From the NCBI RefSeq assembly GCF_000341285.1, contig NW_005178469.1, positions 62,001-126,000 of the forward strand: DNA of 64,000 nucleotides, in the 5' to 3' direction. The notes below the pieces were generated by a model. The model was not told where the DNA came from and ran no database searches. It saw nothing but the letters and a program-made list of their open reading frames with translations. Positions 13,177-24,442 of this stretch are shown piece by piece. The first letter of the stretch is position 1; each line of letters opens with the position of its first letter. Source of the stretch: Galdieria sulphuraria (lineage: Eukaryota > Rhodophyta > Bangiophyceae > Galdieriales > Galdieriaceae). Position numbers and translations under genes: made by a program.

Positions 13177-13294
13177 TCTTTTCTGTCGCTTGGAATATCC
13201 AAAGGACTGAAAGCAACTCCTTTGCAACGGAACTGGTGATCAAATAGAAAAAGATGGAAATTCATTTTCTTTATGGACAAGAAAAAAGACTAGT

Positions 13295-15193
13295 TTAGGA
13301 ATCAATCAAGTTATTAATGCTCCTTATCTCCTGGTTATTATATTGTTGCATCTGAATACCACCCAAATGACAAGTCAATAAACACTCCTGTTGTTCTTCT
13401 TCAGGCAGTTGACTGGATAGTATCATCAATACAACTTGGCGAATGCTGTGGTCCTTTAGATGCTTATCCCATTCCTCTTTATGAAACTGAATATTTGTTT
13501 CCAACCAAATATTTTCACTTTCCTTGGTCGCTATCGGTTTTTGTGCTCCAACGCAAGAAATCATTCGAAATGTATTCGACAATGTAGGATAAGAAAGATT
13601 TCCTGGAACTGCAATGGTGCACTGTTCGCCTTCATTTCCTTCTGGACTAGTTACAAAGCCAATTGTAAATACATTGGCTTGTTCTCGAGATACTTTTAAC
13701 CAATATCTCAAATGCAATAAATCTTTGGTTATCCATATATCAGCTTCTGCAATCGTATGAACAACCCATCCTGCTCCTTTCAACTTGCATCGAAAGAATA
13801 AACTGCAACCAGAGTTCCAACCACAACCATAATCAGTAGAGATTTCAAGAAAATCTAAACAAAGATGAGAAGAAGAAGCATAGAGGTGAGCTCTTGTATA
13901 TGAAGGCTGCAACTGTTGTTGACGTAGATTGACATAAGGTTTGGATGATGCAACTTGTTGACCTTCAACAAATGAACGACGACCATAACCAGTTTCCCAA
14001 AATGTTTCCAAAGGAAGATCTACCCACAAAGGTCGAGATGGAAAGACACTTCCTATAGATTGCGTGTTTGCTTCCCAAAAACGAAATTGATTATCTTCCA
14101 CATGAGGGCCACTTTCTTGAGCTTCACAAGTCCAACCAAACGCAAAGAGAGCGATACTCGTTCCCATTTGTTTAGCCACCTGTGCTGCTACATAGCTTTG
14201 ATAACCACCACCACCAAAAGTGCCTGGCCAAAGTAAGTTTCGAAATCTCCCATATCAAATACAAATTACCTCTTCCAAACACATCAATGCCCGTAAATAC
14301 GTCAAAATGTCTTCCATTGGATGACAACTGACTCAATCCAACATCATTTGGATGCCAATGATAGTTGGTAAAGATTCCATCGCAACGCTCAAAAAAGTAG
14401 TAATTTTGTTCGTTTAATCGATTCTGCCAACGTAAACGACCTTCTACGGTGACCGAGTCATACCAGAGTACCATTGCATGTTGCCCTATTTCATCTTTCA
14501 TCATATCACAAGTTTGTTTCAACAAGTCGCCAATCAAAACAACATATTGACGAGAAGGCAAATGGACTTCAAAGTTAAAGAGCCAACCTTCAAAACCAAA
14601 TGTTTTCGCAATATGAACAAGTTGTCTAGCTACCCTTTTTCTTCGGCTTTCTTCCATGACAGCTAATACCAACTCGCGACCTGCTTCTTCCCACTCAAAA
14701 ATAAAAGTGCCCAATACCAAAGTGCCGTGTCGATGAGCCGATTCAATCCAACATACGGGAGGTATAGTAACTCTATGATGCGAAAAATACACAAATATAT
14801 CCACAAAGCTACATATTGGAACAAAATAATTACAGTTGGTTCCTTACAAAGAGTAAATATGACTTACCCCTACGAATTGCGTTAGAATGTATGATAAACA
14901 GAGACAACTATCGATTTATGTATATATAAGAGACGTACCCAATGTCGAAAAATAAAGGCTTCCCTTCGACTTGCAAGTAATTCTGCAGCTTGTCCAATCT
15001 TTCCATTGGGTTGCTTTTCATAGCTCAGGTAGCCACCTTTGAAATCATGACAAGCTAAAACACGTTGTCTAGGTTCTAAAGCTCGAGCAATGGCATAGTC
15101 TGAAAGAGATACTTGCGAACACAAACTTTCTGAAACTTGTGAAGGATCCCAATTCAAAAGCTGTTCGATCGAACGCAATGGTTCACAAACCAT
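13295..15193 (-). CDS. ENGASE: Endo-beta-N-acetylglucosaminidase, GH85 (ENGase)
   Basis: Hydrolase that cleaves the chitobiose core of free or protein N-glycans. Exons read complement of 14939..15193, 14868..14869, 14270..14808 and 13295..14223, 574 aa. The second is a 2-nt micro-exon (GG): without it the frames of its neighbours do not join, with it they meet exactly at HW-G-FVDIFVYFSHH, matching HWQCIDVFVYFSHH of animals. Catalytic Asn and Glu are in GWLFNFE near residues 158-163; WYDSVTVEG and DGIFTNYHW are also GH85 marks. The frame upstream of ATG 15191-15193 is closed by a stop, so the enzyme most likely starts at MVCEPL without a signal peptide, consistent with the cytosolic ENGase of animals and plants. 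An unseen upstream exon cannot be excluded. Confidence 0.88.
14868..14869 (-). other. Putative 2-nt micro-exon of the ENGase gene
   Basis: Between the introns 14870..14938 and 14809..14867 (minus strand, both GT-AG, 69 and 59 bp) only the dinucleotide GG remains. The upstream exon ends in phase 0 after ...HW and the downstream exon needs two bases before its first C to keep the GH85 frame. A single long intron gives the wrong frame. Inference from frame and family alignment. Confidence 0.6.
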
Positions 15194-15380
15194 TCTCCAC
15201 CAACGTTGTGACGGGAATCCAAAACCAACAAATATTGCTGTCAAACTGAGAACAGTCAACAAGAAATATGTAGGCTCTTGAAAGATGGATCCAATCAAAT
15301 GGGTTTATCATTTTTCCAACACAGTTCAATACATTCTTTAAGCTTTGTATAATCTGTTTAGCCAAAAATTCTTATTTCTC

Positions 15381-17195
15381 TCATTGAATAATATTATTGT
15401 ATCTTTGGTCAAGCCGTTCCCTATTAGACCACAGAATTATGGAATGATCATCGCTGGCTGAAGCAAACAGAAAAGGATCCTTAGGATTCCAATCAACACA
15501 ACTGACAGTAGCATGATGACCATCCAAACGATATACCAAATCTCCAGAATCTCTAAACCATACATATACACTGGTATCTTCACTTCCACTGACAACGAAT
15601 ACTTCACCTTGTCCACCAAATGTTGATCGAATCACAAAATTGATTTGTCTCTGACCACGATAGTCTTGAATGACTTTCCGCTTGGTTAAATCCCACAAAT
15701 GAATTTCTGCTTCTCCATCGGAATAATTGGAAGCACTTCTCATGGACATATTGACTAGTAAATAATTTCCATCTTTGGATAAACTCAACGAAGTAATGGA
15801 AGCAATTTCTAATAGCGAAGCCACTTCTAACTGGGTGCTGCGATCGAATATCTGAATATATCTTTCAGCAACTGCTATAATTTTACTATCATCAGGAGTA
15901 ACTACCAAATCAGCAGTCTTCTTGCTTCTATAAAAACATACTGGAGAGGTGGGATGTTCACTCAACAAATCGTACTCATAAATATATTCATCTGGACCAC
16001 TCGTAACTAAACGACAACCATTCGATAACCAAGCACAAGAAGAAACAATTTCCTTATGATCACTCAGCTTCCATTTACACTGACCACTAAAAACTTCCCA
16101 AACCAAAACCGTATGATCATTGCTACATGTTGCCAAATAACAATCATCTGGGCTCCAAGCTAAAAATGTAATATCGTCTTCATGACCATTTAATAACCAA
16201 ACTACTCGTTCTCCTTCTATGTAACCTTTTACTGAATGATCCATTCTTCCAGTATTCGACTCTGGTTGCTCTCCATTCACGGAATGAACTAAGCCATTGG
16301 TATAACCAGAATCTAAGGTTTCGGTCAAATGAGATGGCATAGATTGAACTGTAGAGTCAATCAACTGTTCTGCTGCAAAAGAAACTTGCTCATCACTATA
16401 CTTGTCCAGACAATCCAAACGCCATATCAATACGATTCGATCTTTTGATAAGGACGCCAAGTAACGACCCGAATGAGAAAAAGCAACAAACCAAACTTCA
16501 TCCTTGTGTCCTCGAAGAGTTGCATATGCTAAATGGGGGACTTTTTCTGGACAGTATTTCAAATCTTCTAATAAACTTGGTTGTGGCGGTGTACAATATG
16601 GATAAAAAGATTGTTTCTTTTGCGCTTCCAGTGCTTGCTTAACCAAGCCTTGCAATCTTCTTTGTGGTGGGAGTATCCAAGGAGGAATATAACGTTGAAT
16701 TTCTTCTAGCAATTGTCGTCTCCTACTAGGACCAGTAGTGTTCCAAGCACACTGCTTTCTCAGGTCTTCCGAACTTTTGCACATGACTAAAGATGTTAGT
16801 CGTTGTAACCTTTTCATATCACTGCATAATGGAGTGACTTGCGAACGTAAACAGTGAAGAGCGCTTTCTACTTCCCCGTTCTCCAATGTCTCCAAATATT
16901 GTTGTTCATAGATGAGGAATCTTACTTTATCAAGTGCTTGCACATCTTCCAATCCTAGATGAGACACATGTTGTGCGGCTCTCGACCACTCACCAGAAAA
17001 GATACACTCACAAAACTCTGCTACTTGTCCATTCAGAGCACATAATCCACTTTGCTCTTCCAACTGTTTCGAAACTGAAGGATAACCTAAGCTTTGAATA
17101 GCTTGAATAACCAATCTAGTAAATTGATCTTTGGGTATCTCTTCAGAGTCTTCCAACAAACCACAAGAGTGTTGATGGTAGCTGGGAGAAGACAT
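15381..17195 (-). CDS. WDR26: WDR26/GID7-like WD40 subunit of a CTLH/GID E3 ligase
   Basis: Intronless, 604 aa. An N-terminal LisH-CTLH region (FTRLVIQAIQSLGYPSVSK, residues about 20-110) is followed by a linker and a C-terminal WD40 propeller (about 225-600) with repeats such as GHKDEVWFVAFSHSG, GHEDDITFLAWSPD and GHHATVSCVDWNPKDPFLF. This is the WDR26/GID7 layout. In yeast and animals GID7/WDR26 helps the CTLH E3 complex bind substrates. ATG 17193-17195 is the first in frame; the bases upstream in the same frame lack an ATG. It sits between ENGase (186 bp away) and GyrA (88 bp away), all on the minus strand with short spacers. Confidence 0.88.
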   Translation of the reverse strand: MSSPSYHQHSCGLLEDSEEIPKDQFTRLVIQAIQSLGYPSVSKQLEEQSGLCALNGQVAEFCECIFSGEWSRAAQHVSHLGLEDVQALDKVRFLIYEQQYLETLENGEVESALHCLRSQVTPLCSDMKRLQRLTSLVMCKSSEDLRKQCAWNTTGPSRRRQLLEEIQRYIPPWILPPQRRLQGLVKQALEAQKKQSFYPYCTPPQPSLLEDLKYCPEKVPHLAYATLRGHKDEVWFVAFSHSGRYLASLSKDRIVLIWRLDCLDKYSDEQVSFAAEQLIDSTVQSMPSHLTETLDSGYTNGLVHSVNGEQPESNTGRMDHSVKGYIEGERVVWLLNGHEDDITFLAWSPDDCYLATCSNDHTVLVWEVFSGQCKWKLSDHKEIVSSCAWLSNGCRLVTSGPDEYIYEYDLLSEHPTSPVCFYRSKKTADLVVTPDDSKIIAVAERYIQIFDRSTQLEVASLLEIASITSLSLSKDGNYLLVNMSMRSASNYSDGEAEIHLWDLTKRKVIQDYRGQRQINFVIRSTFGGQGEVFVVSGSEDTSVYVWFRDSGDLVYRLDGHHATVSCVDWNPKDPFLFASASDDHSIILWSNRERLDQRYNNIIQ

Positions 17196-17283
17196 GTTGT
17201 GATGTGTAGTATAGTTGGAACGCAATAAACGTGGTTTCTTCCAAGGTTTCTTTACGTTTTCCGTCTTCCTAAACTTTTCTATG

Positions 17284-20197
17284 CTAGTTTATTTCCACTT
17301 GGTTCTTCTCCCATTCAGGAATAGTCAATGCCGCCATTTCTTCCTTTTGATCTAAACGTTGGATAAACACTCCTTTGGCAAAGCGACTTTGAATAGGAAT
17401 GTCATCGACAGACTGACGAACAATTCGTCCAGTATTGGTGCATAATACAACTTCTTCATTTCCTAATATATCAACTGGTAAGAAAACACATAGCACAGAA
17501 ATTATTTCAAGTTACATACGACAAACTCGAAAGCAAACAAGTTCATCCCGTCTTTTCGTATCAAACTTGATAGCAACAACTCCCATTTGATATCTCTTTC
17601 GTACGGGTATTTCTGATGCCATTATTCTTTTTCCTTTTCCAGTTTTGGTGACTGCTAGAAAATGGCATTGTTCTTGTGAAGTTTGTGATGAAATAACATC
17701 GACATCGATCAAACAATCATCAGCTTTCAAACGAATTGCTCGTACACCACGACTCGTTCTTCCAGTGTCCATTAAGTTTTTCTCGTTTACTTGAAACTTT
17801 AAGACTCTTCCTTGACGAGTGGATAATACAATCCAGTCATTCAATTTGCATCTCTTTAACCAAAGTGAATCAGTACCGTTACTTAGTCGAATGGCCATTT
17901 TCCCTTTTCTATTGAAATGTTCAAATAATGAAAAAGAACATCGTTTGATGGCGCCTTGTTTCGTGACCAAAACTACATAGTCGTCCTTGGATAAAGAGGA
18001 AATAGAAAGCAAACCAGAAATTCCATTTTCTACACAGTCTTCATCCAATAACATGGCCAATGCATTGCCTCTTGATACTCTCGACTCCAACGGTATTCTA
18101 TGGGCAGGAATACTATACATTCGTCCTTGTTTACAGGTAAATAACAAAGTATCATGTCCATAACAAGCAATCAAGTATTCAACGGTCTCATCTTCACGAA
18201 GTGTAATTCCTGTCTTTCCTTTTGTACCTCTTCGTTGTGATTCAAAGTCAGTAAAAGACATTCTTTTGATGAAACTAGAATGAAAATTTCAATGGTCTTC
18301 TATGAGTGTCTGTGCCATGAATAGAAAGGAATATGCTCACTTTTTGGATGTCACTATAAGAAGACTCTTCTCATTGGGAATAGTTTTGGTTTCTAAAATA
18401 TCTGCTCGTTCAGTGGATATCATCGTCTGACGTGGATAATTAAATCGAGATGCACATGTCTTCAACTCATCTGCAATGATACCATAAACTCTTTGCTCCT
18501 TTTGCAATACATCTTGTAAATCTTCAATCTCAGAAGTCAACTGTTTTGCCTCCATTTCTACCCGTTGCCACTCTAGTTGGGTTAGTCTTCTCAGCTGCAT
18601 GGATAGAATAGCTTCAGCTTGCTTTTCCGACAACTGAAATGATAACTTGTGTTTCTTATTGTATTCTAAAGTGTCCTTTTGTCCCATTAAAACAGCTTTG
18701 GCAATAGTGGAATCTGGAGCACTACGTATAAGAGCAATGATTTGATCTAAACAGGATAACACCAATAAGAAACCGTCCAATAAATGTTTTCGCTCTTTTG
18801 CTTTGGACAACTCATATTCACACCGTCTTCGGACTATCTGCACACGAAATTGTAAAAACGTTTGTAAATATTCCTTCAAAGTCATTCGGCGAGGTCGATT
18901 ATCAACCAATGCCAACATATTTCCAGCGAACGATGTTTGCATCGCAGAAAGTTTGTAAAGTTGATACAACACCAATTCTGGGTCTGCACCTTTCTTAACT
19001 TCTATAACTACTCGAGTTCCATCCCTATCAGATTCATCACGAATATCTGCAATGTTTTCCAATCTTTTTGACTGCACCATTTCAGCAATATGAGACACCA
19101 TTGCTGCTTTATTTACTCCATATGGAAGTTCATCGACTATAATTGCTTGACGATGAGAACGAATGCCATCCTTTTGATGTTCAATATGGGTCTTTGCTCT
19201 CATCACAATTGAGCCATGACCTGTTTTATAAAATGCCTCGATTCCCTGTGTTCCCTATATATATTATTGGATAAATAAACGCTATTTTGAACGAAAGAAT
19301 TCTTATTACCATAATAGTACCACCTGTAGGGAAATCTGGACCTCGAATATGCTCTGTAAGCTGTTCTATTGTGATATCGGGATTGTCTATCAATGCAAGT
19401 AAGCCATTACATAGTTCACCCAAATGGTGAGGAGGAATATTGGTCGCCATTCCTACTGCTATTCCTGAACTTCCATTCAATAAAAGATTGGGAACTTTTG
19501 CAGGTAAAACCTGGGGTTCCCAATCTGAGTTGTCAAAATTGGGAAGCAACGTCACGGTATTCTTATCTAAGTCACCCAAAAGTGCCGTTTGAGCAAATGA
19601 CGATAACCTACATTCCGTATATCGCATAGCTGCGGGTGGATCATGATCCACCGAACCAAAATTGCCATGTCCATCGACTAAACATACTCTCATCACAAAA
19701 TTCTGCGCCATACGAACCAAAGCATCGTAGACGGCACTATCTCCATGTGGATGATATTTTCCCAACACTTCTCCGACTACTCGTGCACACTTACGAAAAG
19801 GACCTTCTGAAAATAATCCTAATCGGTACATACCAAACAGAATTCTTCTGTGTACAGGTTTCAGTCCATCCCGGGCATCAGGAATAGCTCTTCCTAGTAT
19901 AACCGAAAGAGCATATTCTAAATAAGATTTCGATACTTCCTCTCCCAATTCAGTTGGAATGACTTTTTCATCTTCTTGTTTGTATTTAGAACTAGTTGTG
20001 GCTGACGCTTCGATATTGCGCACCTTTTTGGCGCCTTTTTGCAAATACTTGGAATTCCGCCATTTCGGCTCTAAAGGTTTCTTTGAGGTATAACGACGAA
20101 CAGAAGAACGCCAAACACTTAAGAAAGAAATCGGTTTCGTACAAGATAAAGGTATACATCGACAAGGCATCCAGCCTAGGGGCTGTTCTCTAGGCAT
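17284..20197 (-). CDS. gyrA: DNA gyrase subunit A, probably plastid-targeted
   Basis: Type IIA topoisomerase breakage-reunion subunit of bacterial type. Exons are complement of 19310..20197, 18341..19254, 17520..18274 and 17284..17474 (introns 55, 66 and 45 bp), 915 aa. Residues 1 to about 75 form a basic, Ser/Thr-rich leader with few acidic residues, as in plastid or mitochondrial transit peptides. The gyrase core starts at [20 protein letters not shown]. The catalytic tyrosine is Y193 in [10 protein letters not shown]. The C-terminal beta-pinwheel blades are present, and SQRRGTKGK fits the GyrA-box type of motif. GyrA acts with GyrB, which is not in this window. Cyanobacterial (endosymbiont) ancestry is the usual explanation for such genes in algae. 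The 163 bp to the next gene form a divergent promoter. Confidence 0.95.
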
Positions 20198-20360
20198 GAG
20201 GATTATCTACTTACTACGAGTGAGTGAGTGGCTTTACCCAACAACAATCAGGAATATTTGATTTTTCAATCAACTCTTTGTGGGAGAATAATAGTCATTC
20301 ATATACTCTCGACAGTTTTAAGAAGTATATGAAGTGAATATTAAATAATTTGTAGACAAC

Positions 20361-20987
20361 ATGCAGTCGGTAGAGAATCCTTCAGAGTCTTCCGCAGAAG
20401 CTTTAGCAGTAGACGAACAACAACTTGTGGAAACTATTAAACAACGTATATTGCCTCAACTAAGAGATAAGGTGGTTGGTATGCGGTTTCCGGACTTTGA
20501 ATCAAGCGGTCCCAACCATTCTTATGCTTTGCAACAAATGATACTATCACGTGTTATTTTTCCTCCTGACAAGTTAAGGCTTCACTCCGATCATGAACAA
20601 GGCATTTATCAACTTTGCTGTAACGATATCAAATTGTATATAGATATAGGCTTATGGAAATACGAAGCTGTCAATCACTGGAAGGTTAAAGACCAAGGAA
20701 GTGCAATTGCTTCTTTAACCAAAGTAGCCCTTGTATTATCTTTTCGTTTCCTTGTGGATGCCGACACAGGACTTTTACAAGTTAGTTTGTTAACTTGTAA
20801 GGTGACTGTGGGTAAAGCCAAGTTGCGTTTTGCTGACACTTCTTCCAAGTGGCTTTATAATCTCATAGCGTTGGTGTTTCACGGACAGTTGAAAAGAATT
20901 GCTTCCAAGGCGTTGGAAGAATACTCGAAGCAAGTGATGGAAGAACAACTGCAGATTTGGTCACATAAGATATTTGGGGTGGTCTAA
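20361..20987 (+). CDS. Single TULIP (BPI/LBP-like) domain protein
   Basis: Intronless, 208 aa, no signal peptide or membrane helix. The pattern resembles the N-terminal barrel of plant and animal BPI/LBP proteins. It has an amphipathic start (QQLVETIKQRILPQLRDKV), a NDIKLYIDIGLWKYEA strand pair, a small-residue linker, GLLQVSLLTCKVTVGKAKLRF, then SKWLYNLIALVFHGQLKRIA, the SWLY..F..QI helix of the family. If right, it binds lipids in a hydrophobic groove and could act in lipid transfer inside the cell. Only one barrel is present, whereas BPI proteins have two, so an SMP-like or stand-alone TULIP role is possible. The call rests on remembered family pattern; no catalytic residue exists to test. 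Confidence 0.5.
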   Translation: MQSVENPSESSAEALAVDEQQLVETIKQRILPQLRDKVVGMRFPDFESSGPNHSYALQQMILSRVIFPPDKLRLHSDHEQGIYQLCCNDIKLYIDIGLWKYEAVNHWKVKDQGSAIASLTKVALVLSFRFLVDADTGLLQVSLLTCKVTVGKAKLRFADTSSKWLYNLIALVFHGQLKRIASKALEEYSKQVMEEQLQIWSHKIFGVV

Positions 20988-21025
20988 ACTGTCACTCCTA
21001 AAAGGGATATAGCATATATACATAT

Positions 21026-22273
21026 TTATGTCCACCAGAAACTCAAGGAAATACTCTTATCCAAAGCCTTGACATAGTGCCAATAACCAGGAGGAATATA
21101 CAACATATCTCCACTTCCCACTACACATTCTTGATAAACAGCATCCATAAAGTTTGGATACTTTTCAGTATCCACTTGCTCAATATCGTCTATTAAACTT
21201 GTATTTTTATGTAGGGTGCCTTCTGATGGATAAAGCTTTGAACTCTCTCTTGGTGCATACAATCGAATATATTTCCATCCAACCACCTGAACAAAGAGAT
21301 TATGTTGAGCATCATAATGAAGAGGTGTTCGGGTATTCTTAGGACCAAACCAGATATGAATACGTGGAAGTGAATTGGTTTCCGACAAATAACAGTATTC
21401 AGGTATTTGAATGTCCTTCATCAAACTCGGAACTTGCTCTAATAAGGGATGTTGAGCCAAATAACCTATTCGACTAGTTGTTTGGATGATATATTGATCT
21501 ATAAACTCTCCAAGTTTCGTTAGTTGCTGACTCCAATCCTCTGACATATAACTCGAACCAACTTCAATAGGAACCAATCTATTTCCTGCTACTTGTTTCC
21601 AATATACAATATCATTCCATCGTTTGTCCTTTACACAGCTCCACTCTGTTGCCACTCCTTTGATAACTACGGGTATTTGAGGGCTCAAATATTGGTTAAA
21701 AAAGGTTTCAAGACTGGGACGGTGCCTTTTGGGCAAAGGATATGTGACAAGATCACTTGGCGGAGCACAATCATCAGTAACTAGTCTACTCAGTTGCGGC
21801 TGCACTTTAGCCTCTGACCCTAAAAATTCGCAACCTGTCCTAACACTGTCCAGATATTCCAAACAGATAAGAATATCTTCTTTCCAACTCCCCGTTCCCA
21901 GTAAAACGGCCAAGTCTAACAGCCTACTGGCTTCTTCTATATCTCTAGAAACATCTGTACAAACGAAAACCAAAGAGACAAAAGCATATATTTCTCTCCA
22001 TACTTGAGGCACATCACTCCACACCCCTATGTGCAGCTCTTCCCAGCTTTTCGTGAGCAAACTCTTTGCAAGCCTATGTGCGTTTATAAAACAACAAGAA
22101 TCCTCTTGGTCACTCCATAGTTCTGCAAATGTTATTCGTTGTAGAGAACGCAATTCTTGCAACAATTTCTTTAACAAAAACAAGGCAGCCTGTCCATCGT
22201 ATTCCTTCACGAGAATCGTTTGCCAACGAGATATTTCTTCATGAGCCAATCGATCGATAGCCAAATCCATCAT
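21026..22273 (-). CDS. KDM8: JmjC-domain hydroxylase of the JMJD5/KDM8 type
   Basis: Fe(II)/2-oxoglutarate oxygenase, intronless, 415 aa against 416 for human JMJD5. An N-terminal helical region precedes the cupin core. Core motifs: VVIKGVATEWSCV, GSSYMSEDW, RIHIWFGPKNTRTPLHYDAQHN with the iron ligands His and Asp near residue 317, and the distal His in PPGYWHYVKAL near residue 397. The protein ends in SLSFWW, typical of the group. JMJD5 proteins hydroxylate arginyl residues and affect cell-cycle and clock genes. ATG 22271-22273 is the first in frame, followed by a second ATG. It shares a 74-bp divergent promoter with the RING gene and converges on the TULIP gene with 38 bp between stops. Confidence 0.9.
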   Translation of the reverse strand: MMDLAIDRLAHEEISRWQTILVKEYDGQAALFLLKKLLQELRSLQRITFAELWSDQEDSCCFINAHRLAKSLLTKSWEELHIGVWSDVPQVWREIYAFVSLVFVCTDVSRDIEEASRLLDLAVLLGTGSWKEDILICLEYLDSVRTGCEFLGSEAKVQPQLSRLVTDDCAPPSDLVTYPLPKRHRPSLETFFNQYLSPQIPVVIKGVATEWSCVKDKRWNDIVYWKQVAGNRLVPIEVGSSYMSEDWSQQLTKLGEFIDQYIIQTTSRIGYLAQHPLLEQVPSLMKDIQIPEYCYLSETNSLPRIHIWFGPKNTRTPLHYDAQHNLFVQVVGWKYIRLYAPRESSKLYPSEGTLHKNTSLIDDIEQVDTEKYPNFMDAVYQECVVGSGDMLYIPPGYWHYVKALDKSISLSFWWT

Positions 22274-22347
22274 CCGAAGAAGAGATATGATGAAAGCCAA
22301 TCCTCTAAAAGGCCATTTCCCAAAATAGATTGCGATTCTAAACGAAT

Positions 22348-23424
22348 ATGTTTGGGAACCATTTCTCTCCTCCTCCCTCTTCCAGTCCCCAACCAAGCAG
22401 AAAAAGATACCTTTGTTATCATTGTAGAAGATACTTTGTACTGGTGGTCAGCTTGGACATGGGGAGTGATTGGTGCCCACAGTGTTCCCTTTGTGGTAGT
22501 ACGTTCGTGGAGGAATGTTCGCAAGTTGGGGAGGGTTTCCACCAAGTTACTGGAGAGAGCTTGGAAATGAGACCATTATTATGTTTGGATGAGTGGGGAA
22601 GGGAAGACACGAGCATGCCCTTATGGGAAGGGTTACCAATTGCACCTAGTATTGGTTCTTCTTTGTACGTCAGACCGAATACAGCGCACCATAGCACTGG
22701 TATGCAAACTTCTAGTTTAAGTTATTACACTGCAGGTAGAACAGCGTCAACTAGCACTGTGACGGAGAATTCGAGTCCTTGGCAGCATGTTTTGGAAAGA
22801 TTATGGGATGCCTTTTCTAGATTAAGAAGCAGCAGAAGAGAACAAACAACACTTCGGCCTCCAATGAGTGCCCATACTACGGCTACTACTAGTACCACAA
22901 ACCATTCAACACTTTATTCTTCTTCTGTCTCATCAGGTAGTGTGCATAGTCTTCCCACGAGTAGGGTCTCTAGAAGAGTGAGACATAGAACAGGTGAACA
23001 TACGCAAGATATGAATAGTCTCAATGTAGAAGAGATATGGGAACGTGAGTTGGCTACACTTTATCAACAGCTCCTGTTTTCACAAAACGACCCAGAGGAA
23101 TATGCACGAGTGGAAGCTTTCTTGTCTAGTATGTTAGATTGTTTATTGGAACTTTATTCACAAAGGTCGAGTCCAACGTCCAAGTCATTTGTAGATAGTT
23201 TAGAAGGTCAATTGTTGACTGAACAGGACGCAAAGGAAGCCGAAAGCTGTGCAATCTGTTGGGAAGAGTTTCAAGTCAATACTGTAGTTGTATTCCTTCC
23301 CTGTAGTCATTTGTTTTGCAAAAATTGCATTTGTACCTGGTTGAAGGAGAATTCTACTTGCCCCACTTGTCGTTACAAGTTGCCTGTAGACAATGCAAAG
23401 TCGAATCATGAAGAAAGCATATAG
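22348..23424 (+). CDS. RNF126/RNF115-like RING-H2 E3 ubiquitin ligase
   Basis: Intronless, 358 aa. An N-terminal zinc ribbon (YLCYHCRRYF and CPQCSLCGSTFVEE, residues about 20-55) is of the kind that RNF126/BCA2 proteins use to bind clients. A Ser/Thr-rich disordered middle follows, then a C-terminal RING-H2: CAICWEEF, then CSHLFCKNCICTW, then CPTCR, residues about 301-342, all eight ligands present. The layout (zinc ribbon, long linker, C-terminal RING) is that of RNF126/RNF115 and plant RING1-type ligases. These ubiquitinate mislocalised or trafficking proteins. ATG at 22348. Confidence 0.82.
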   Translation: MFGNHFSPPPSSSPQPSRKRYLCYHCRRYFVLVVSLDMGSDWCPQCSLCGSTFVEECSQVGEGFHQVTGESLEMRPLLCLDEWGREDTSMPLWEGLPIAPSIGSSLYVRPNTAHHSTGMQTSSLSYYTAGRTASTSTVTENSSPWQHVLERLWDAFSRLRSSRREQTTLRPPMSAHTTATTSTTNHSTLYSSSVSSGSVHSLPTSRVSRRVRHRTGEHTQDMNSLNVEEIWERELATLYQQLLFSQNDPEEYARVEAFLSSMLDCLLELYSQRSSPTSKSFVDSLEGQLLTEQDAKEAESCAICWEEFQVNTVVVFLPCSHLFCKNCICTWLKENSTCPTCRYKLPVDNAKSNHEESI

Positions 23425-23525
23425 ACTTGAATTGCGATTTGATTTTGAAGAGTGTGTAGGGATCGGATAGTTTCTGTCCACCTGAGTGTGAAAATAAACA
23501 GTGACATTCCTCCTATATTGCAAAT

Positions 23526-24442
23526 ATGGCACGAAATGAAGAGAAAGCACAGTCTATGTTGAACAGATATTTACGTGGTAAAGCAGAAGAAAGAGGCGAA
23601 TATTTTCCGGTGGGTAGTAAACACTCGCGTGGTTCTCAAAGAATGACCGACATTTTGGAAATAGGGACAAGAACGACCGTATTTGGCTAGTATGTGTGAT
23701 CGTCTTGACGCTGCAGAACAGTGGAGAAATCAAGTTCTCCGAGAGATTAGTAGAAGAGTGGTTGAAATTCAAAATAGTAAGTTGCTTCTTATTTGAGGTG
23801 GTTTTTTTGCTAAGCACCTGTCGAAACAAAATAGAGGGTTTAGGTGAAAGTAGGATAAGAGACGTCAACGACCAAATTAATAAGCTATTGAGAGAAAAGT
23901 ATCATTGGGAGAGGAGAATAAGAGAATTGGGTGGACCCGACTATTCACGTTCTGCACTAACTGTCGGAGAAGGTGAAGCCATCCAAATTCGAGGTAGCAA
24001 AGGTTATTATTATTTTGGTGCTGCTAGAGAACTTCCTGGCGTAAAGGAGTTGTTGAAAGAGTCCTATTCGAGAGAAGAAAAGAAACGTAGTAGAGCGGAG
24101 CTGTATAAATGTGTAGATGCTGAGTATTATGGCTTTTTGGACGATAATGATCCCAATTTAGAGCAGTTAGAATATGAGGCGGAACTCGAAGCTCGAAAAG
24201 CGTTGGTAGAAAAGTGGGAGACAGACCACATGGTCCCTTCGAATTCGACAAAGAGAGCTCAAGTCGACTTGGAAGAACTTAGTGATGAAGATGAACCAGA
24301 GGAATCAAGTATTTTGTTGAAAGATGAAAACGCATTTCGTAAAGTTAAGCCAGGACATGAGTCACAAGTTGAACAGTTAGTTCTGGATAGAAAGAAGCGT
24401 CAGTTGCTTGAACAAGTTTTAAATGATGAGGAAGGAGAATGA
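23526..24442 (+). CDS. ISY1: ISY1 pre-mRNA splicing factor
   Basis: Component of the Prp19-associated (NTC) part of the spliceosome. Exons 23526..23609, 23665..23776 and 23835..24442 (introns 55 and 58 bp), 267 aa. It starts MARNEEKAQSMLNRYLRGK, nearly the family N-terminus. It continues with LASMCDRLDAAEQWR, REISRRVVEIQN, GLGESRIRDVNDQINKLLRE and RIRELGGPDYSR, the strongest ISY1 signature. The C-terminal half is acidic and charged, as in other ISY1 proteins. The first two exons are too short to be seen as open frames of their own. Confidence 0.95.

Noticed and set aside
15191-15298. Signal anchor on ENGase from the upstream hydrophobic frame
   Set aside because: That frame has no ATG before a stop upstream of 15305; the first ATG (15191-15193) gives a soluble protein.
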